63,294 nucleotides of DNA from CAYXZQ01 sp964469935 (GTDB lineage: Archaea > Nanobdellota > Nanobdellia > Woesearchaeales > DSVV01). The notes beneath the pieces are model-generated. The model ran no database searches. It saw only the letters and a list, made by a program, of their open reading frames with translations, and was not told where the DNA came from. How positions within the stretch are numbered: position 1 is the stretch's first letter; each line of letters starts with the position of its first letter. Positions 6,739 through 13,917 of this stretch are shown here, in pieces. The stretch spans positions 1 to 63,294 of the forward strand of contig CAYXZQ010000003.1 of the NCBI GenBank assembly GCA_964469935.1, written 5' to 3'. A program made the position numbers and the translations under genes.

Positions 6739-7014
6739 TTACCCTCTCCATTGATAGACCTTGTCATGGTGGTCAAAGTACAGTATCTCAATTGACCTCA
6801 TCCCATGATCTACCCTGAAAAGCAGCACAAAACGCCTGTCAATATGAACCCTGTTTATCATCTGCAAGGGATTTTTTAAGAATTTATACTTATGAAAAGG
6901 ATTTCTCCTGATTTCCACAATCTTGCTATGGATTGCTCTGAGTTGTCTGGGATTCTTCTTAGAAATCCTCTTGAATATCTTATCAGCAGCAGGATTCACA
7001 TAGAAGTCATACAT
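6739..7014 (-). CDS. RelE/ParE-type toxin
   Basis: A 91-residue RelE-fold protein: FYVNPAADKIFKRISKKNP, then IRRNPFHKYKFLKNPLQ, RRFVLLFRVDHGMRSIEIL and the C-terminal DHHDKVYQW, the usual position of the catalytic or ribosome-contacting residues. Members cleave mRNA on the ribosome or inhibit gyrase. The ATG at 7014 overlaps the antitoxin gene by 8 nt; the longer frame to 7050 starts inside the antitoxin. Confidence 0.85.
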   Translation of the reverse strand: MYDFYVNPAADKIFKRISKKNPRQLRAIHSKIVEIRRNPFHKYKFLKNPLQMINRVHIDRRFVLLFRVDHGMRSIEILYFDHHDKVYQWRG

Positions 7015-7246
7015 CTTTGAGCCCGTACCTTTTCCCAAAGTCATCAACACGGATGCTCTTCTCTTTCATTATCTTCTTCATCTTCTCGACAAACTCAGGT
7101 CTCAGCTCAGGCTCATCCTTGTTATCTATGTACCAGCCGACAATGTATTCGATGGCCTCTCCTTTGTCCCTGAGGCCGTGCTGAGCCTTGATTATGTTCA
7201 GGACCCGATTCGTGTTGTCACCGATCTGGATTAGGGCTTTTACCAT
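7007..7246 (-). CDS. DUF2683-family antitoxin
   Basis: A 79-residue protein matching archaeal DUF2683 proteins: MVKALIQIGDNTNRVLNII, GEAIEYIVGWYI, and LRPEFVEKMKKIMKE. The N-terminal part is a ribbon-helix-helix-like dimer, the tail binds the RelE toxin. The start at ATG 7246 has AGGAG 6-7 nt upstream; the open frame runs back to 7297 but the family begins here. It overlaps the RelE gene by 8 nt. Confidence 0.8.
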   Translation of the reverse strand: MVKALIQIGDNTNRVLNIIKAQHGLRDKGEAIEYIVGWYIDNKDEPELRPEFVEKMKKIMKEKSIRVDDFGKRYGLKDV

Positions 7247-7403
7247 ATTATTACTCCTAAGCCCAGATAAGTCAGACTTATTTATATAATTTTCCATTGA
7301 TTTTTACATTTTGAGGAGTTTTTAAAAAGTTTTACGAGAAATTCCGATGATATTTCCGGCCGGACCGCAAAACCATTAAAAATCATCTCCCAACCCTGAA
7401 AGA

Positions 7404-8003
7404 ATGGCTGTCTACACCTCCACCACAAAAGACCGGGACGCGCTAATCAACGAAGAATCCACAGAATCCCTCCTGGAGATGGCCGAAATGCAGGCAATGC
7501 CGGATCCTGACCATGCCAAGGCAATCCTGGAAAGGATGATTGAGAACAATCCGGACGATACCCGGCCCCTCGTCGCGATGGGCGACGTGTTCTTCAACTA
7601 GGACTATGATCCAGAAACTGCTGAATACTTCTATGAAAAAGCATCGAGGATCAGGCCCGACCTGGAGATATACGGCCTTGTAGCGCAGGTCAACCATGAC
7701 AGGGGAAATCACGAAAAAGCAGAGAAATTCTACAGGAAAGCACTGGACATGACAGGGCACCCGAGGGAGATGTACATGCTAGGCTCATTCCTCGTCCAGG
7801 CAAAAAAGCACAGGGAAGGGATATTGCTGCTCAAGTCGGTGAAGAACAGGATACTCAGCCAGCTCAAGAAAGATCACACGTTTTCCTATGCCCTGGTCTG
7901 CTCGAACCTAATCACTGCGTACAGTGAGATAGGAGACCTGAACTCTGCATACAGGGAACAGCATGGGTTCGATAAGAACCATCATCTCTTTAAAAAGCTG
8001 TGA
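7404..8003 (+). CDS. TPR protein interrupted by one in-frame TAG
   Basis: Codons from ATG 7404 to 8003 form one continuous TPR reading frame of 199 codons, the same length as its relatives at 8123 and 9329, except for TAG at 7599-7601 (MGDVFFN-stop-DYDPETAEYFYEKA). The aligned position is His, Tyr or similar in the paralogues. No other stop or frameshift follows over 134 codons, so the nonsense change is recent, or it is read through. Ordinary genes here, including neighbours at 6177 and 8720, end in TAG, so TAG is a normal stop. The TPR repeats (about 34 residues, W/L/G/Y...A pattern) suggest a protein-binding scaffold. Confidence 0.6.
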
Positions 8004-8011
8004 GAAAATTT

Positions 8012-8031
8012 TAGGCGCCGGGGGCGGGAGG
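8012..8031. repeat. 20-nt GC-rich repeat, copy 2
   Basis: Identical to 2402-2421. It begins 9 nt after the stop of the TAG-interrupted TPR gene. Confidence 0.6.
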
Positions 8032-8122
8032 TCTCCGAGGAACAGATTTTTTTGGGATAAATTTCCTGCAATATTTACCCCGCCCCATAACCCTTAAATA
8101 TTCCCTCTCAAACCCCGGATGG

Positions 8123-8716
8123 ATGGAATCAGCCTTCCTCGACCAGATAATCGAGACCAGCACGACTGACGAGATGATGAGTATCATCGATAGAAACCTC
8201 GACGACAATGTTGTGAGGGCGGCAATGATGCTCAAGAGGTCCATCGACCTCAGGCCTGACGAGCCAAGGTTCTACGTGAAGATGGGCGACATCTTCTTCG
8301 ACTATCAGGCAGACCTCGACACTGCTGAGAAGTTCTACAAGAAGGCGCTTGAGATAGAGCAGTATCCCGGGATATACTGCACCCTCGGCTGGGTCAGCTT
8401 CGAGAGAGGGGACCTAAAGACAGCAGAGAGCCGCCTCATCCATGCGATGAATGTCTCCAGGCAGCCGGGAGAGATAAACGAGCTCGGCGAGTTCTATCTC
8501 AAGACAGGAAGGTTAAGCAACGCAATCCTCCTGCTCAATGGGGTCAAATCCAGGATCAAGAAAAAGCTTGAGGACAAGACATTCAGCAACCCGGAATGGT
8601 ACGTGAGGGTATGCCATAACCTCATCGACGCCTACCTGGCAAAGGGCGACATGGATTCATACGAGAGCGAAATGCACGAGCTCTACAACAGCCCCATATT
8701 CTCAAGTAAGCAGTGA
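8123..8716 (+). CDS. TPR protein
   Basis: A 197-residue intact member of the local TPR family. Repeats are visible at about 40-75 (MMLKRSIDLRPDEPRFYVKM), 57-90 (GDIFFDYQADLDTAEKFYKK) and 91-130 (TLGWVSFERGDLKTAESRL), followed by a longer helical C-terminus (NAILLLNGVKSRIKKKLE). There is no signal peptide, so it is cytosolic. CTTAAATATTC lies about 25 nt upstream, giving a nearly leaderless transcript. It converges with the minus-strand gene at 8720, with stops 3 nt apart. Function unknown; TPRs generally mediate protein contacts. Confidence 0.8.
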   Translation: MESAFLDQIIETSTTDEMMSIIDRNLDDNVVRAAMMLKRSIDLRPDEPRFYVKMGDIFFDYQADLDTAEKFYKKALEIEQYPGIYCTLGWVSFERGDLKTAESRLIHAMNVSRQPGEINELGEFYLKTGRLSNAILLLNGVKSRIKKKLEDKTFSNPEWYVRVCHNLIDAYLAKGDMDSYESEMHELYNSPIFSSKQ

Positions 8717-8719
8717 ATC

Positions 8720-9244
8720 CTACGCCCTGGAAGAGACGTATTTTTCAAGCCGGGACTTCGGCAGGTAGCTCTCGGCAAAGCTTATGGCGTTCATCTTCAT
8801 GGAGCGGATGTCCATGCCGTTGACGACATTGTTCTCCCCGATGATCACCGAGTCCCTGCTCCATACCATCCTGCCTCTCGAATCCCCGTCTGAAACAAGC
8901 AGGAGCCCGTCATCAGGGTTGAACCTGAACTCCAGCCTGAGCTTCCCGTCATCATAGGTTGCATGCTCATGTATCACCATGTCAGAGCATAGCGCGACAT
9001 AATCGTCAGGACCGAGCGAGCATGGGTCCCTCCTGTGCGGAAACCTTCTCAGAAATCCCATCGGATGCCTCTGATAAGCCGTGTTGCCCGACCTTCCCGA
9101 TAGAAAAATCCTGTCCTCGAGCAGGTTCAGCCCGACCCTGACAGGCCCTGCGACCCTGTCGACCCATTCCTCAAGCATTGTCGGCCTGTAATGATACTCC
9201 CTGCCGTCCCATCCCATCATGACTTTTCCAGTCATCCGGAACAT
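8720..9244 (-). CDS. Unknown 174-aa protein, paralogue of the gene at 6177
   Basis: It shares with the 6177 protein the pattern GWDGREYHYRPTMLEEWVD, then RHPMGFLRRFPHR, a beta-rich middle and a basic C-terminal helix. No known domain is recognised. A TATA box (GGCTTTTATATTCC) lies about 25 nt before ATG 9244, supporting that start, although ATGs a few codons in would also fit the paralogue. It lies between two TPR genes of opposite strand. Confidence 0.6.
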   Translation of the reverse strand: MFRMTGKVMMGWDGREYHYRPTMLEEWVDRVAGPVRVGLNLLEDRIFLSGRSGNTAYQRHPMGFLRRFPHRRDPCSLGPDDYVALCSDMVIHEHATYDDGKLRLEFRFNPDDGLLLVSDGDSRGRMVWSRDSVIIGENNVVNGMDIRSMKMNAISFAESYLPKSRLEKYVSSRA

Positions 9245-9328
9245 TAATCCGCTGGAATATAAAAGCCTTTCGTGACAGGCGCGCCAAAAGCAACAGGATT
9301 ATATATCCATTAGATACTCCCGGCGAGG

Positions 9329-9955
9329 ATGCGATTCAATGATTACGACCCGGCTTATCTCGACGAGCTCATAGATAACCACACCATGGAGCCGCTCCTC
9401 GACAATGTTGAGATGAAGATTGGCAAAAACCCCGAGTTTGCCAAGGCCCTTTTGAGAAGGGTCATGATGAAGAGGCCCAGGACAGCGAGGGCCTATATGC
9501 TCATGGGCGACATCTACCTGGGTGTAGAGAGCGACCTTGACATGGCTGAGAAGTTCTACTGCGACGCCATGGATATAGAGCCCTCTGCAGGATGCTACAG
9601 CTCCATGGCCATGGTATTCCATGAGAGGGGAGACAGCAGGAATGCCGAGGAATGCTACACTACAGCTTTGTCCATGAACAGGCAGCCGAGGGAGATGTAC
9701 GAGCTTGCGGCATTCTACATTGACACGGGAAAGCTGAGCGAGAGCATCATGCTGCTCAAAGGCGCAAAGTCCATGCTGGAAGATAGGCTAAAAAAGGACA
9801 TGGACGTGCACAACAGGCAGTTCTACACATTCATATGCCTCACGCTTGCCGATGCCTACGGACAGAAGGGGGACCTGAAAAATTCCAATAAAGAGAAGGC
9901 TGAGCTTGACAGGAGCCCCTACAGGCTGATGCACAATGTCGACAGGAGGACATAG
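9329..9955 (+). CDS. TPR protein
   Basis: A 208-residue TPR protein related to those at 8123 and 7404, with repeats such as AYMLMGDIYLGVESDLDMAE and MVFHERGDSRNAEECYTTAL, and a helical tail (SIMLLKGAKSMLEDRLKK). A TATATA element lies about 25 nt upstream. The last 20 nt overlap a longer version of the next frame, but that gene more likely begins at 10002. Soluble; function unknown. Confidence 0.8.
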   Translation: MRFNDYDPAYLDELIDNHTMEPLLDNVEMKIGKNPEFAKALLRRVMMKRPRTARAYMLMGDIYLGVESDLDMAEKFYCDAMDIEPSAGCYSSMAMVFHERGDSRNAEECYTTALSMNRQPREMYELAAFYIDTGKLSESIMLLKGAKSMLEDRLKKDMDVHNRQFYTFICLTLADAYGQKGDLKNSNKEKAELDRSPYRLMHNVDRRT

Positions 9956-10001
9956 AAACCTTTTTATAAATCAGGTGATTATATCTTCCCAGCGACATAA
10001 C

Positions 10002-10583
10002 ATGGGCAGACAGCTGGAATCACTCGTGGAACTCGTAAAATCATTACCCGAGCATCATTTTCTTTCTGACAACAGGAATGCAAAGGACCACTTCAAAAAG
10101 GTCCTGCAGGCGACAGAAGTCCTGCACTACAGGGTCACAGGGATCATACCGCAGGGGATATGGGACTACTCACTGCAGATGTTCCTCGAAGAGTCCATGC
10201 AGGATTCACAGCTCATCCTCCCTTATGATGTCACAGGCATAGAGGATGCCTCATCATTCTCAGTGGTGCACGGGAACCAGGATCTCGTGTTCACGCTCAC
10301 GACATTCAGGGAGACCGACGGCTTTTCCAGGCTGAGGAGCGCGAGGATCGAGATCATAAGGGATCTCAGGGACGGGCTTTTCAGGACGTGCCTGCACCCC
10401 ACGCTACTGTACGAGAATCCTGAAAACCCCCTGGAGTCGGGCGGGCAGATGGCCTATGAGATCAAGACAAACAGGGACAGGGAGCTTGCTGATGACGCTG
10501 TATCTTTCATCGAGAAGATAGCGATAATCCATGCCTACAAAAACATCCCGAAGATCACTTACCATCATGGAAAGAAGGGATGA
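10002..10583 (+). CDS. Unknown 193-aa protein within the TPR cluster
   Basis: No family recognised. The sequence is mixed alpha/beta: an N-terminal helix (LESLVELVKSLPEHHFL), a central beta-rich part (DLVFTLTTFRETDGF) and a C-terminal helix (DDAVSFIEKIAIIHAY). ATG 10002 was chosen because TTTTTATAAATC at about 9960 and AGGTGATTATA lie upstream, and residues before it in the longer frame overlap the TPR gene. It sits between two TPR genes and may be a partner of theirs. Confidence 0.6.
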   Translation: MGRQLESLVELVKSLPEHHFLSDNRNAKDHFKKVLQATEVLHYRVTGIIPQGIWDYSLQMFLEESMQDSQLILPYDVTGIEDASSFSVVHGNQDLVFTLTTFRETDGFSRLRSARIEIIRDLRDGLFRTCLHPTLLYENPENPLESGGQMAYEIKTNRDRELADDAVSFIEKIAIIHAYKNIPKITYHHGKKG

Positions 10584-10643
10584 GCAGCCGTTCCCTGCAA
10601 AAATGCATTAATATTAAATACAAGGCCCAAGAACCCTTTTTAA

Positions 10644-11366
10644 ATGTCAGTCACCTACTTCGCCTACCCTTTCCACAATGACGATATAGACAGGGACATA
10701 GACAGGCACAGCTCAGGCATCCACGCAATCCTCGACGAGCTGCACAAGAGGGAGGACATTGAGAAGGTCCTCGCCTACTGCAGGAGGCTTCTTGCCAGGG
10801 ACCCCGACGACCTCTATGCGAATGAGAAGATGGGGCTCATCTACAGGCATGAGCTGGGAAGGCCTGACATCGCCGAGAGATTCCTCAAAAAAGCAGTGGA
10901 GAACAGCGCAAAATACCCTGTGGTCGCAGAGCTTGCAGGCCTCTACAGGGGCATAGGCGACATGGCCAATGCAAAGAAATATTTTGAGCAGGCAGTCTCT
11001 GAGGGCGGGAAGCTCAGTCACAAAAGGATCCTTGCAGGCATGTACCATGACGACGGGGATTTCAAAGACGCCTAGAGGCTCTACAGGGGGATAATGCTTT
11101 ACACAAACACCCCTGATGACACGTACAACCTCGGCGTCCTGCTTTTGGATGCAGGAAGGTTCGGGGAGAGCATAGAGATATTCCAGAACCTGAAGAAATG
11201 GCTTTCAGGAAAGGACATAAAGCATTATTCTGCATACGAGAGATTCCTGCACGAGGACGTGAGCGGGAGCCTGATAAAGGCCTACACAGAAGAGGGAAAC
11301 ATCCTTCAGGCAAAAATCGAAGAGAGGGAACTCCAGAATATCCTGAGGCAGAACAACCTAGGGTGA
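10644..11366 (+). CDS. TPR protein interrupted by one in-frame TAG (second case)
   Basis: A continuous frame of 240 codons from ATG 10644, broken only by TAG at 11073-11075 (GDFKDA-stop-RLYRGIM). The missing residue lies at a helix position normally filled by Glu, Leu or Lys, and GAG to TAG is a one-base change. The 97 codons after the TAG continue the TPR pattern (NLGVLLLDAGRFGESIEIF) without further lesions. It is thus a very recent pseudogene, a readthrough gene or an assembly error. It is the second such case in the same family within 4 kb. Confidence 0.6.
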
Positions 11367-11469
11367 CAGGCAAGAATCAAAGCCAGGATGATAACCAGCT
11401 CCTGCTCAGGCTGACCGTTTGTCCTGCATTGCAAGAACATTTATAAAGGATGCATGCTTCTATTCTGAT

Positions 11470-12024
11470 ATGGAAAAGCCTGACCTTGACCTGCCGAAAT
11501 TCACGAGAAACGACAAGACAGTCCTCAAAAAGATAATTGAGCAGGCCAAGATCCCTGACCTGGAGATCGCAAAGAAGATGGGGCTCTCCCAGCAGGCGAT
11601 ATTCAAGATAAGGCACAAGCTGGAAAGGGTCGGAGTCATAAAAGGATATATGCCCATCATAGATTTCAAGAAGATAGGGATTGAGACATTGGTCGTCGTG
11701 GGCATCAGGCTGACAAGCTACATCTGGGAGAAATACTCAGAGGATCAGATCTCAGAAAGGATACAGAAGATCCCTCAGGTCATCACTGCTTACAGGATTC
11801 CTGAATCAAGGATAACCCACCTGCTGGTCATGGGATTTAAGAACATCGACCATAAAGACAGGTACCTCATGAAGCTGCAGAGCAGATACTCCAAAGAGGT
11901 TGACGTGGTCCACGTCTACCCGTTTTCAGTGGACAGGATAATCAAATCAAACCACATCGGCCTGCTGGGAACGATCCTCAACCGGAAAGAGTCCTTCTCA
12001 GATGAATTTTTCATAGACAAATAA
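11470..12024 (+). CDS. Lrp/AsnC-type transcription regulator
   Basis: A 184-residue protein with an N-terminal HTH (LEIAKKMGLSQQAIFKIRHK, about 37-56, then LERVGVIKGY) and a C-terminal ligand-binding-like domain. ATG 11470 follows an AACATTTATAAAGG TATA box by about 25 nt, so I prefer it to the longer frame from 11419. Its final codons (EFFIDK) and 3' flank are duplicated exactly 804 bp downstream. Probably a local or amino-acid responsive regulator. Confidence 0.75.
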   Translation: MEKPDLDLPKFTRNDKTVLKKIIEQAKIPDLEIAKKMGLSQQAIFKIRHKLERVGVIKGYMPIIDFKKIGIETLVVVGIRLTSYIWEKYSEDQISERIQKIPQVITAYRIPESRITHLLVMGFKNIDHKDRYLMKLQSRYSKEVDVVHVYPFSVDRIIKSNHIGLLGTILNRKESFSDEFFIDK

Positions 12025-12074
12025 CAACTTACAAAGACATTCTGGCTGATTTATACTACCATAAGTAGTTAAAC
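12002..12074. repeat. 73-bp perfect direct repeat, copy 1
   Basis: It spans the last codons of the Lrp-type gene and the next promoter (TTTATACTACC). The identical 73 bp recur at 12806-12878. The two copies frame the PRC-barrel gene and each places the same TATA-like element in front of a gene (12172 and 12900). Confidence 0.85.
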
Positions 12075-12171
12075 CTTTCCCCCTTACCTTAATTCACTGC
12101 AAAAGGCCTCGAGAGATCACAAAACCAATCATTCCAGGCCTTAAAAAATAATACGCTCTGAGGTGAGTAGA

Positions 12172-12639
12172 ATGGAACAGATAAAAGATAAGAATACGCT
12201 GCCATTCGACATGACAGTCGATGTCGGCAGGCTAATAGGCAAGAAAGTATTGACAAATGATGGCAAGAAGATCGGCAAGATAAAGGGATTAAATATCCAT
12301 CCAAATGAATTGACGATAGAAGGCATAAGGGTTGATCGAGGGATGTTTGAGGTTGACCAGTACATTGACGAGAATTACATCAAGTCACTCTCACAGGATG
12401 GTGCAGTGCTCAAGAGCATACCTGTCACAGAGTACGTCGGAATGGAGGTCTATGACTCCATGGGAAAAAAAGTCGGAAAGATCATGGATGTGAGCAGGTC
12501 AAAGATGACAAACACCCTGAACTCCCTGAAAGTCAAGCTTGAAGACAGCGGCAAAGAGATGGTCATCATGTCTGATTATGTAGCAGTATGTGGCACCAGC
12601 TGTATGTTGAAAGAGCCGTGGGACCTCAAGGCATCCTGA
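12172..12639 (+). CDS. PRC-barrel domain protein (tandem)
   Basis: A 155-residue protein with two PRC-barrel units: GKKVLTNDGKKIGKIKGLNI (about 23-42) and GMEVYDSMGKKVGKIMDVSR (about 100-119). PRC-barrels are small beta-barrels found in ribosome maturation factor RimM, photosystem H subunits and many archaeal proteins of RNA metabolism or cell division (CdpB type). ATG 12172 has GAGGTGA 5-6 nt upstream; GTG 12163 lies inside that site. It is a single gene between two copies of a 73-bp repeat, ending in a hairpin at 12641. Confidence 0.8.
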   Translation: MEQIKDKNTLPFDMTVDVGRLIGKKVLTNDGKKIGKIKGLNIHPNELTIEGIRVDRGMFEVDQYIDENYIKSLSQDGAVLKSIPVTEYVGMEVYDSMGKKVGKIMDVSRSKMTNTLNSLKVKLEDSGKEMVIMSDYVAVCGTSCMLKEPWDLKAS

Positions 12640-12640
12640 G

Positions 12641-12664
12641 GATGATATAGTAAGATATATCATC
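12641..12664 (+). terminator. Inverted repeat after PRC-barrel gene
   Basis: GATGATATA-N6-TATATCATC is a perfect 9-bp stem starting 2 nt after the stop. A T-rich tract (ATTTTTTTATTTT, about 12681-12694) follows, so it probably marks the transcript end. Confidence 0.5.
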
Positions 12665-12805
12665 TTGTCTTCGACAGCAATTTTTTTATTTTACATTGGT
12701 TCTCATTAAGCATTGTTTCCTAGAATATGATCTTAAGGATTTATCTTTTCATCATGTTTATTTCTGCATTCTGAATATATAGTATATCGGCTGTCGAGGG
12801 CAGCC

Positions 12806-12878
12806 ATGAATTTTTCATAGACAAATAACAACTTACAAAGACATTCTGGCTGATTTATACTACCATAAGTAGTTAAAC
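12806..12878. repeat. 73-bp perfect direct repeat, copy 2
   Basis: Identical to 12002-12074. It carries the truncated end of the Lrp gene (EFFIDK codons) and places its promoter 20 nt upstream of the zinc-ribbon gene at 12900. Confidence 0.85.
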
Positions 12879-12899
12879 TTGTCTACCTTAAGTTGCCTC

Positions 12900-13016
12900 A
12901 TGGCAAAAGCGATGAGGGGGGTTGTGTGTAAGCACTGCAAGAGGCGGGATGATGGCAAGGCTGTACTTGTCGGGCTTTCAATTATCTGCCCTTATTGTAA
13001 AAAGCCGATTGAATAG
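12900..13016 (+). CDS. Mini zinc-ribbon protein (38 aa)
   Basis: ATG 12900 to TAG 13016 encodes 38 residues with CKHC near position 10 and CPYC near position 30, an ideal single zinc ribbon, plus basic residues. The TATA-like TTTATACTACC supplied by the 73-bp repeat lies about 45 nt upstream. A longer overlapping frame (12922-13128) lacks any such pattern and is rejected. It may act as a tiny nucleic-acid or protein adaptor and heads a run of very small genes. Confidence 0.6.
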   Translation: MAKAMRGVVCKHCKRRDDGKAVLVGLSIICPYCKKPIE

Positions 13017-13114
13017 ATCAGCTGGTAAAAGAGGGGGTAATTTTGGTGGACAAACAGAGAAGATGAGGTGGATGAATTTAAACCCATGCACCTCAAAACA
13101 CATACACCTGCAGC

Positions 13115-13140
13115 TTAGGGCGGATTAAAACCTGCCCTAA
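13115..13140 (+). terminator. Hairpin between zinc-ribbon gene and microprotein genes
   Basis: TTAGGGC-N12-GCCCTAA is a perfect 7-bp stem lying 98 nt after the zinc-ribbon stop and 33 nt before the first tiny coding frame. It could be a terminator or a leader hairpin; there is no strong T run. Confidence 0.4.
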
Positions 13141-13172
13141 TCCTGCATTTTACAAAAAGAGGCAGGTTCAAG

Positions 13173-13229
13173 ATGGATGAGAAAGATGTTTACGTCTTGG
13201 ACCGGCAGGGATTGGAGGCAGAAAAATGA
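13173..13229 (+). CDS. Microprotein 1 (18 aa)
   Basis: ATG 13173 opens 18 codons (MDEKDVYVLDRQG...), and its TGA overlaps the next ATG as ATGA. GGCAGG lies about 10 nt upstream. On its own this would be ignored; the overlap with the following frame is what makes it plausible as a leader or coupled microprotein. Confidence 0.35.
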   Translation: MDEKDVYVLDRQGLEAEK

Positions 13230-13357
13230 GATACAGAGAAGGCGGTTATAACAGGTTGTTTGCAGGTGAACTGTATAATCAGCAACATGGGCAGGATGTA
13301 TTTGAGGAACCATCAATTTTAGATGGTTTTCAGAACCATAAGAAAGGCGGGATATAA
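13226..13357 (+). CDS. Microprotein 2 (43 aa)
   Basis: Starts on the ATGA overlap with microprotein 1 and runs 43 codons to TAA. It is polar and aromatic (REGGYNRLFAGELYNQQHG), with no domain recognised. It is followed 21 nt later by the next microprotein with its own ribosome-binding-like GATAAGG. Confidence 0.45.
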   Translation: MRYREGGYNRLFAGELYNQQHGQDVFEEPSILDGFQNHKKGGI

Positions 13358-13378
13358 AGAATCAAAGAGGCGATAAGG

Positions 13379-13525
13379 ATGAAACAGACATTTGAAGACC
13401 AATCGACAGACCTGATGCACAGGGATGATTTCCAGGGAAAACTGGATTTTTTCAATGGAAGGTATATGGATTTTTTCCAGGCCGCTAAGGCGGCATATAT
13501 ATTTCATGAGGGGGTGGAAATATGA
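13379..13525 (+). CDS. Microprotein 3 (48 aa)
   Basis: ATG 13379 with AGGCGATAAGG upstream. It is acidic and Phe-rich: RDDFQGKLDFFNGRYMDFF, then AAKAAYIFHEGVEI. Its TGA overlaps the next ATG. It has a short amphipathic helix but no known domain. Confidence 0.5.
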   Translation: MKQTFEDQSTDLMHRDDFQGKLDFFNGRYMDFFQAAKAAYIFHEGVEI

Positions 13526-13674
13526 TGCACAAGACATTCAATAATCATAGCAAGATGTTCGAGACCGAGAATATGATAGTCCCGAGGTTTCGAAACGAAT
13601 TTGAAGGCCTGTTTGAAAATCAAAGCATAGTTGACCGGATCAGGCTGGAGCAGAGATTTAATAGCAATAGGTGA
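13522..13674 (+). CDS. Microprotein 4 (50 aa)
   Basis: Begins at ATG 13522 (or 13525) overlapping the previous stop. The strong ribosome-binding site GAGGGGGTGG is 3-8 nt upstream. The product is amphipathic and charged (MIVPRFRNEFEGLFENQSI, then VDRIRLEQRF). No family recognised. Confidence 0.5.
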   Translation: MMHKTFNNHSKMFETENMIVPRFRNEFEGLFENQSIVDRIRLEQRFNSNR

Positions 13675-13676
13675 CC

Positions 13677-13772
13677 ATGATGAGAAATGATTGTTTAAAA
13701 TGCAAATGCGAGATACCTTATGACAGGATATATTGCGACAGATGCCTGCATGAGGCCTCAAGCAATGCCTGA
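13677..13772 (+). CDS. Microprotein 5, Cys-rich (31 aa)
   Basis: ATG 13677, 2 nt after the previous TGA, with AGGTGA just upstream. CLKCKC near the start and CDRC near position 20 form a plausible minimal zinc site. Like the 38-residue protein at 12900 it is a bare zinc ribbon, so the cluster is bracketed by two mini zinc proteins. Confidence 0.5.
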   Translation: MMRNDCLKCKCEIPYDRIYCDRCLHEASSNA

Positions 13773-13917
13773 TATACCGCAAGGGCTTACCTGCTGTTTC
13801 TTTCCGCCTTTCAGGCAGCCATCATGGGGATTTGACAAATTCTAAAGAGTCAACCCAGACAGGCATAAGCAAAAAATTTTAATATACTAAGATTCCATTC
13901 GTTATATAGCGACATAA

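Noticed and set aside
7599..11075. Genome-wide reassignment of TAG to an amino acid
   Set aside because: At least eight convincing genes in the window end with TAG, including close neighbours.
12922..13128. 68-codon plus-strand frame overlapping the zinc-ribbon gene
   Set aside because: The 12900 frame has a perfect CxxC...CxxC zinc ribbon and its own promoter; this frame has no pattern.
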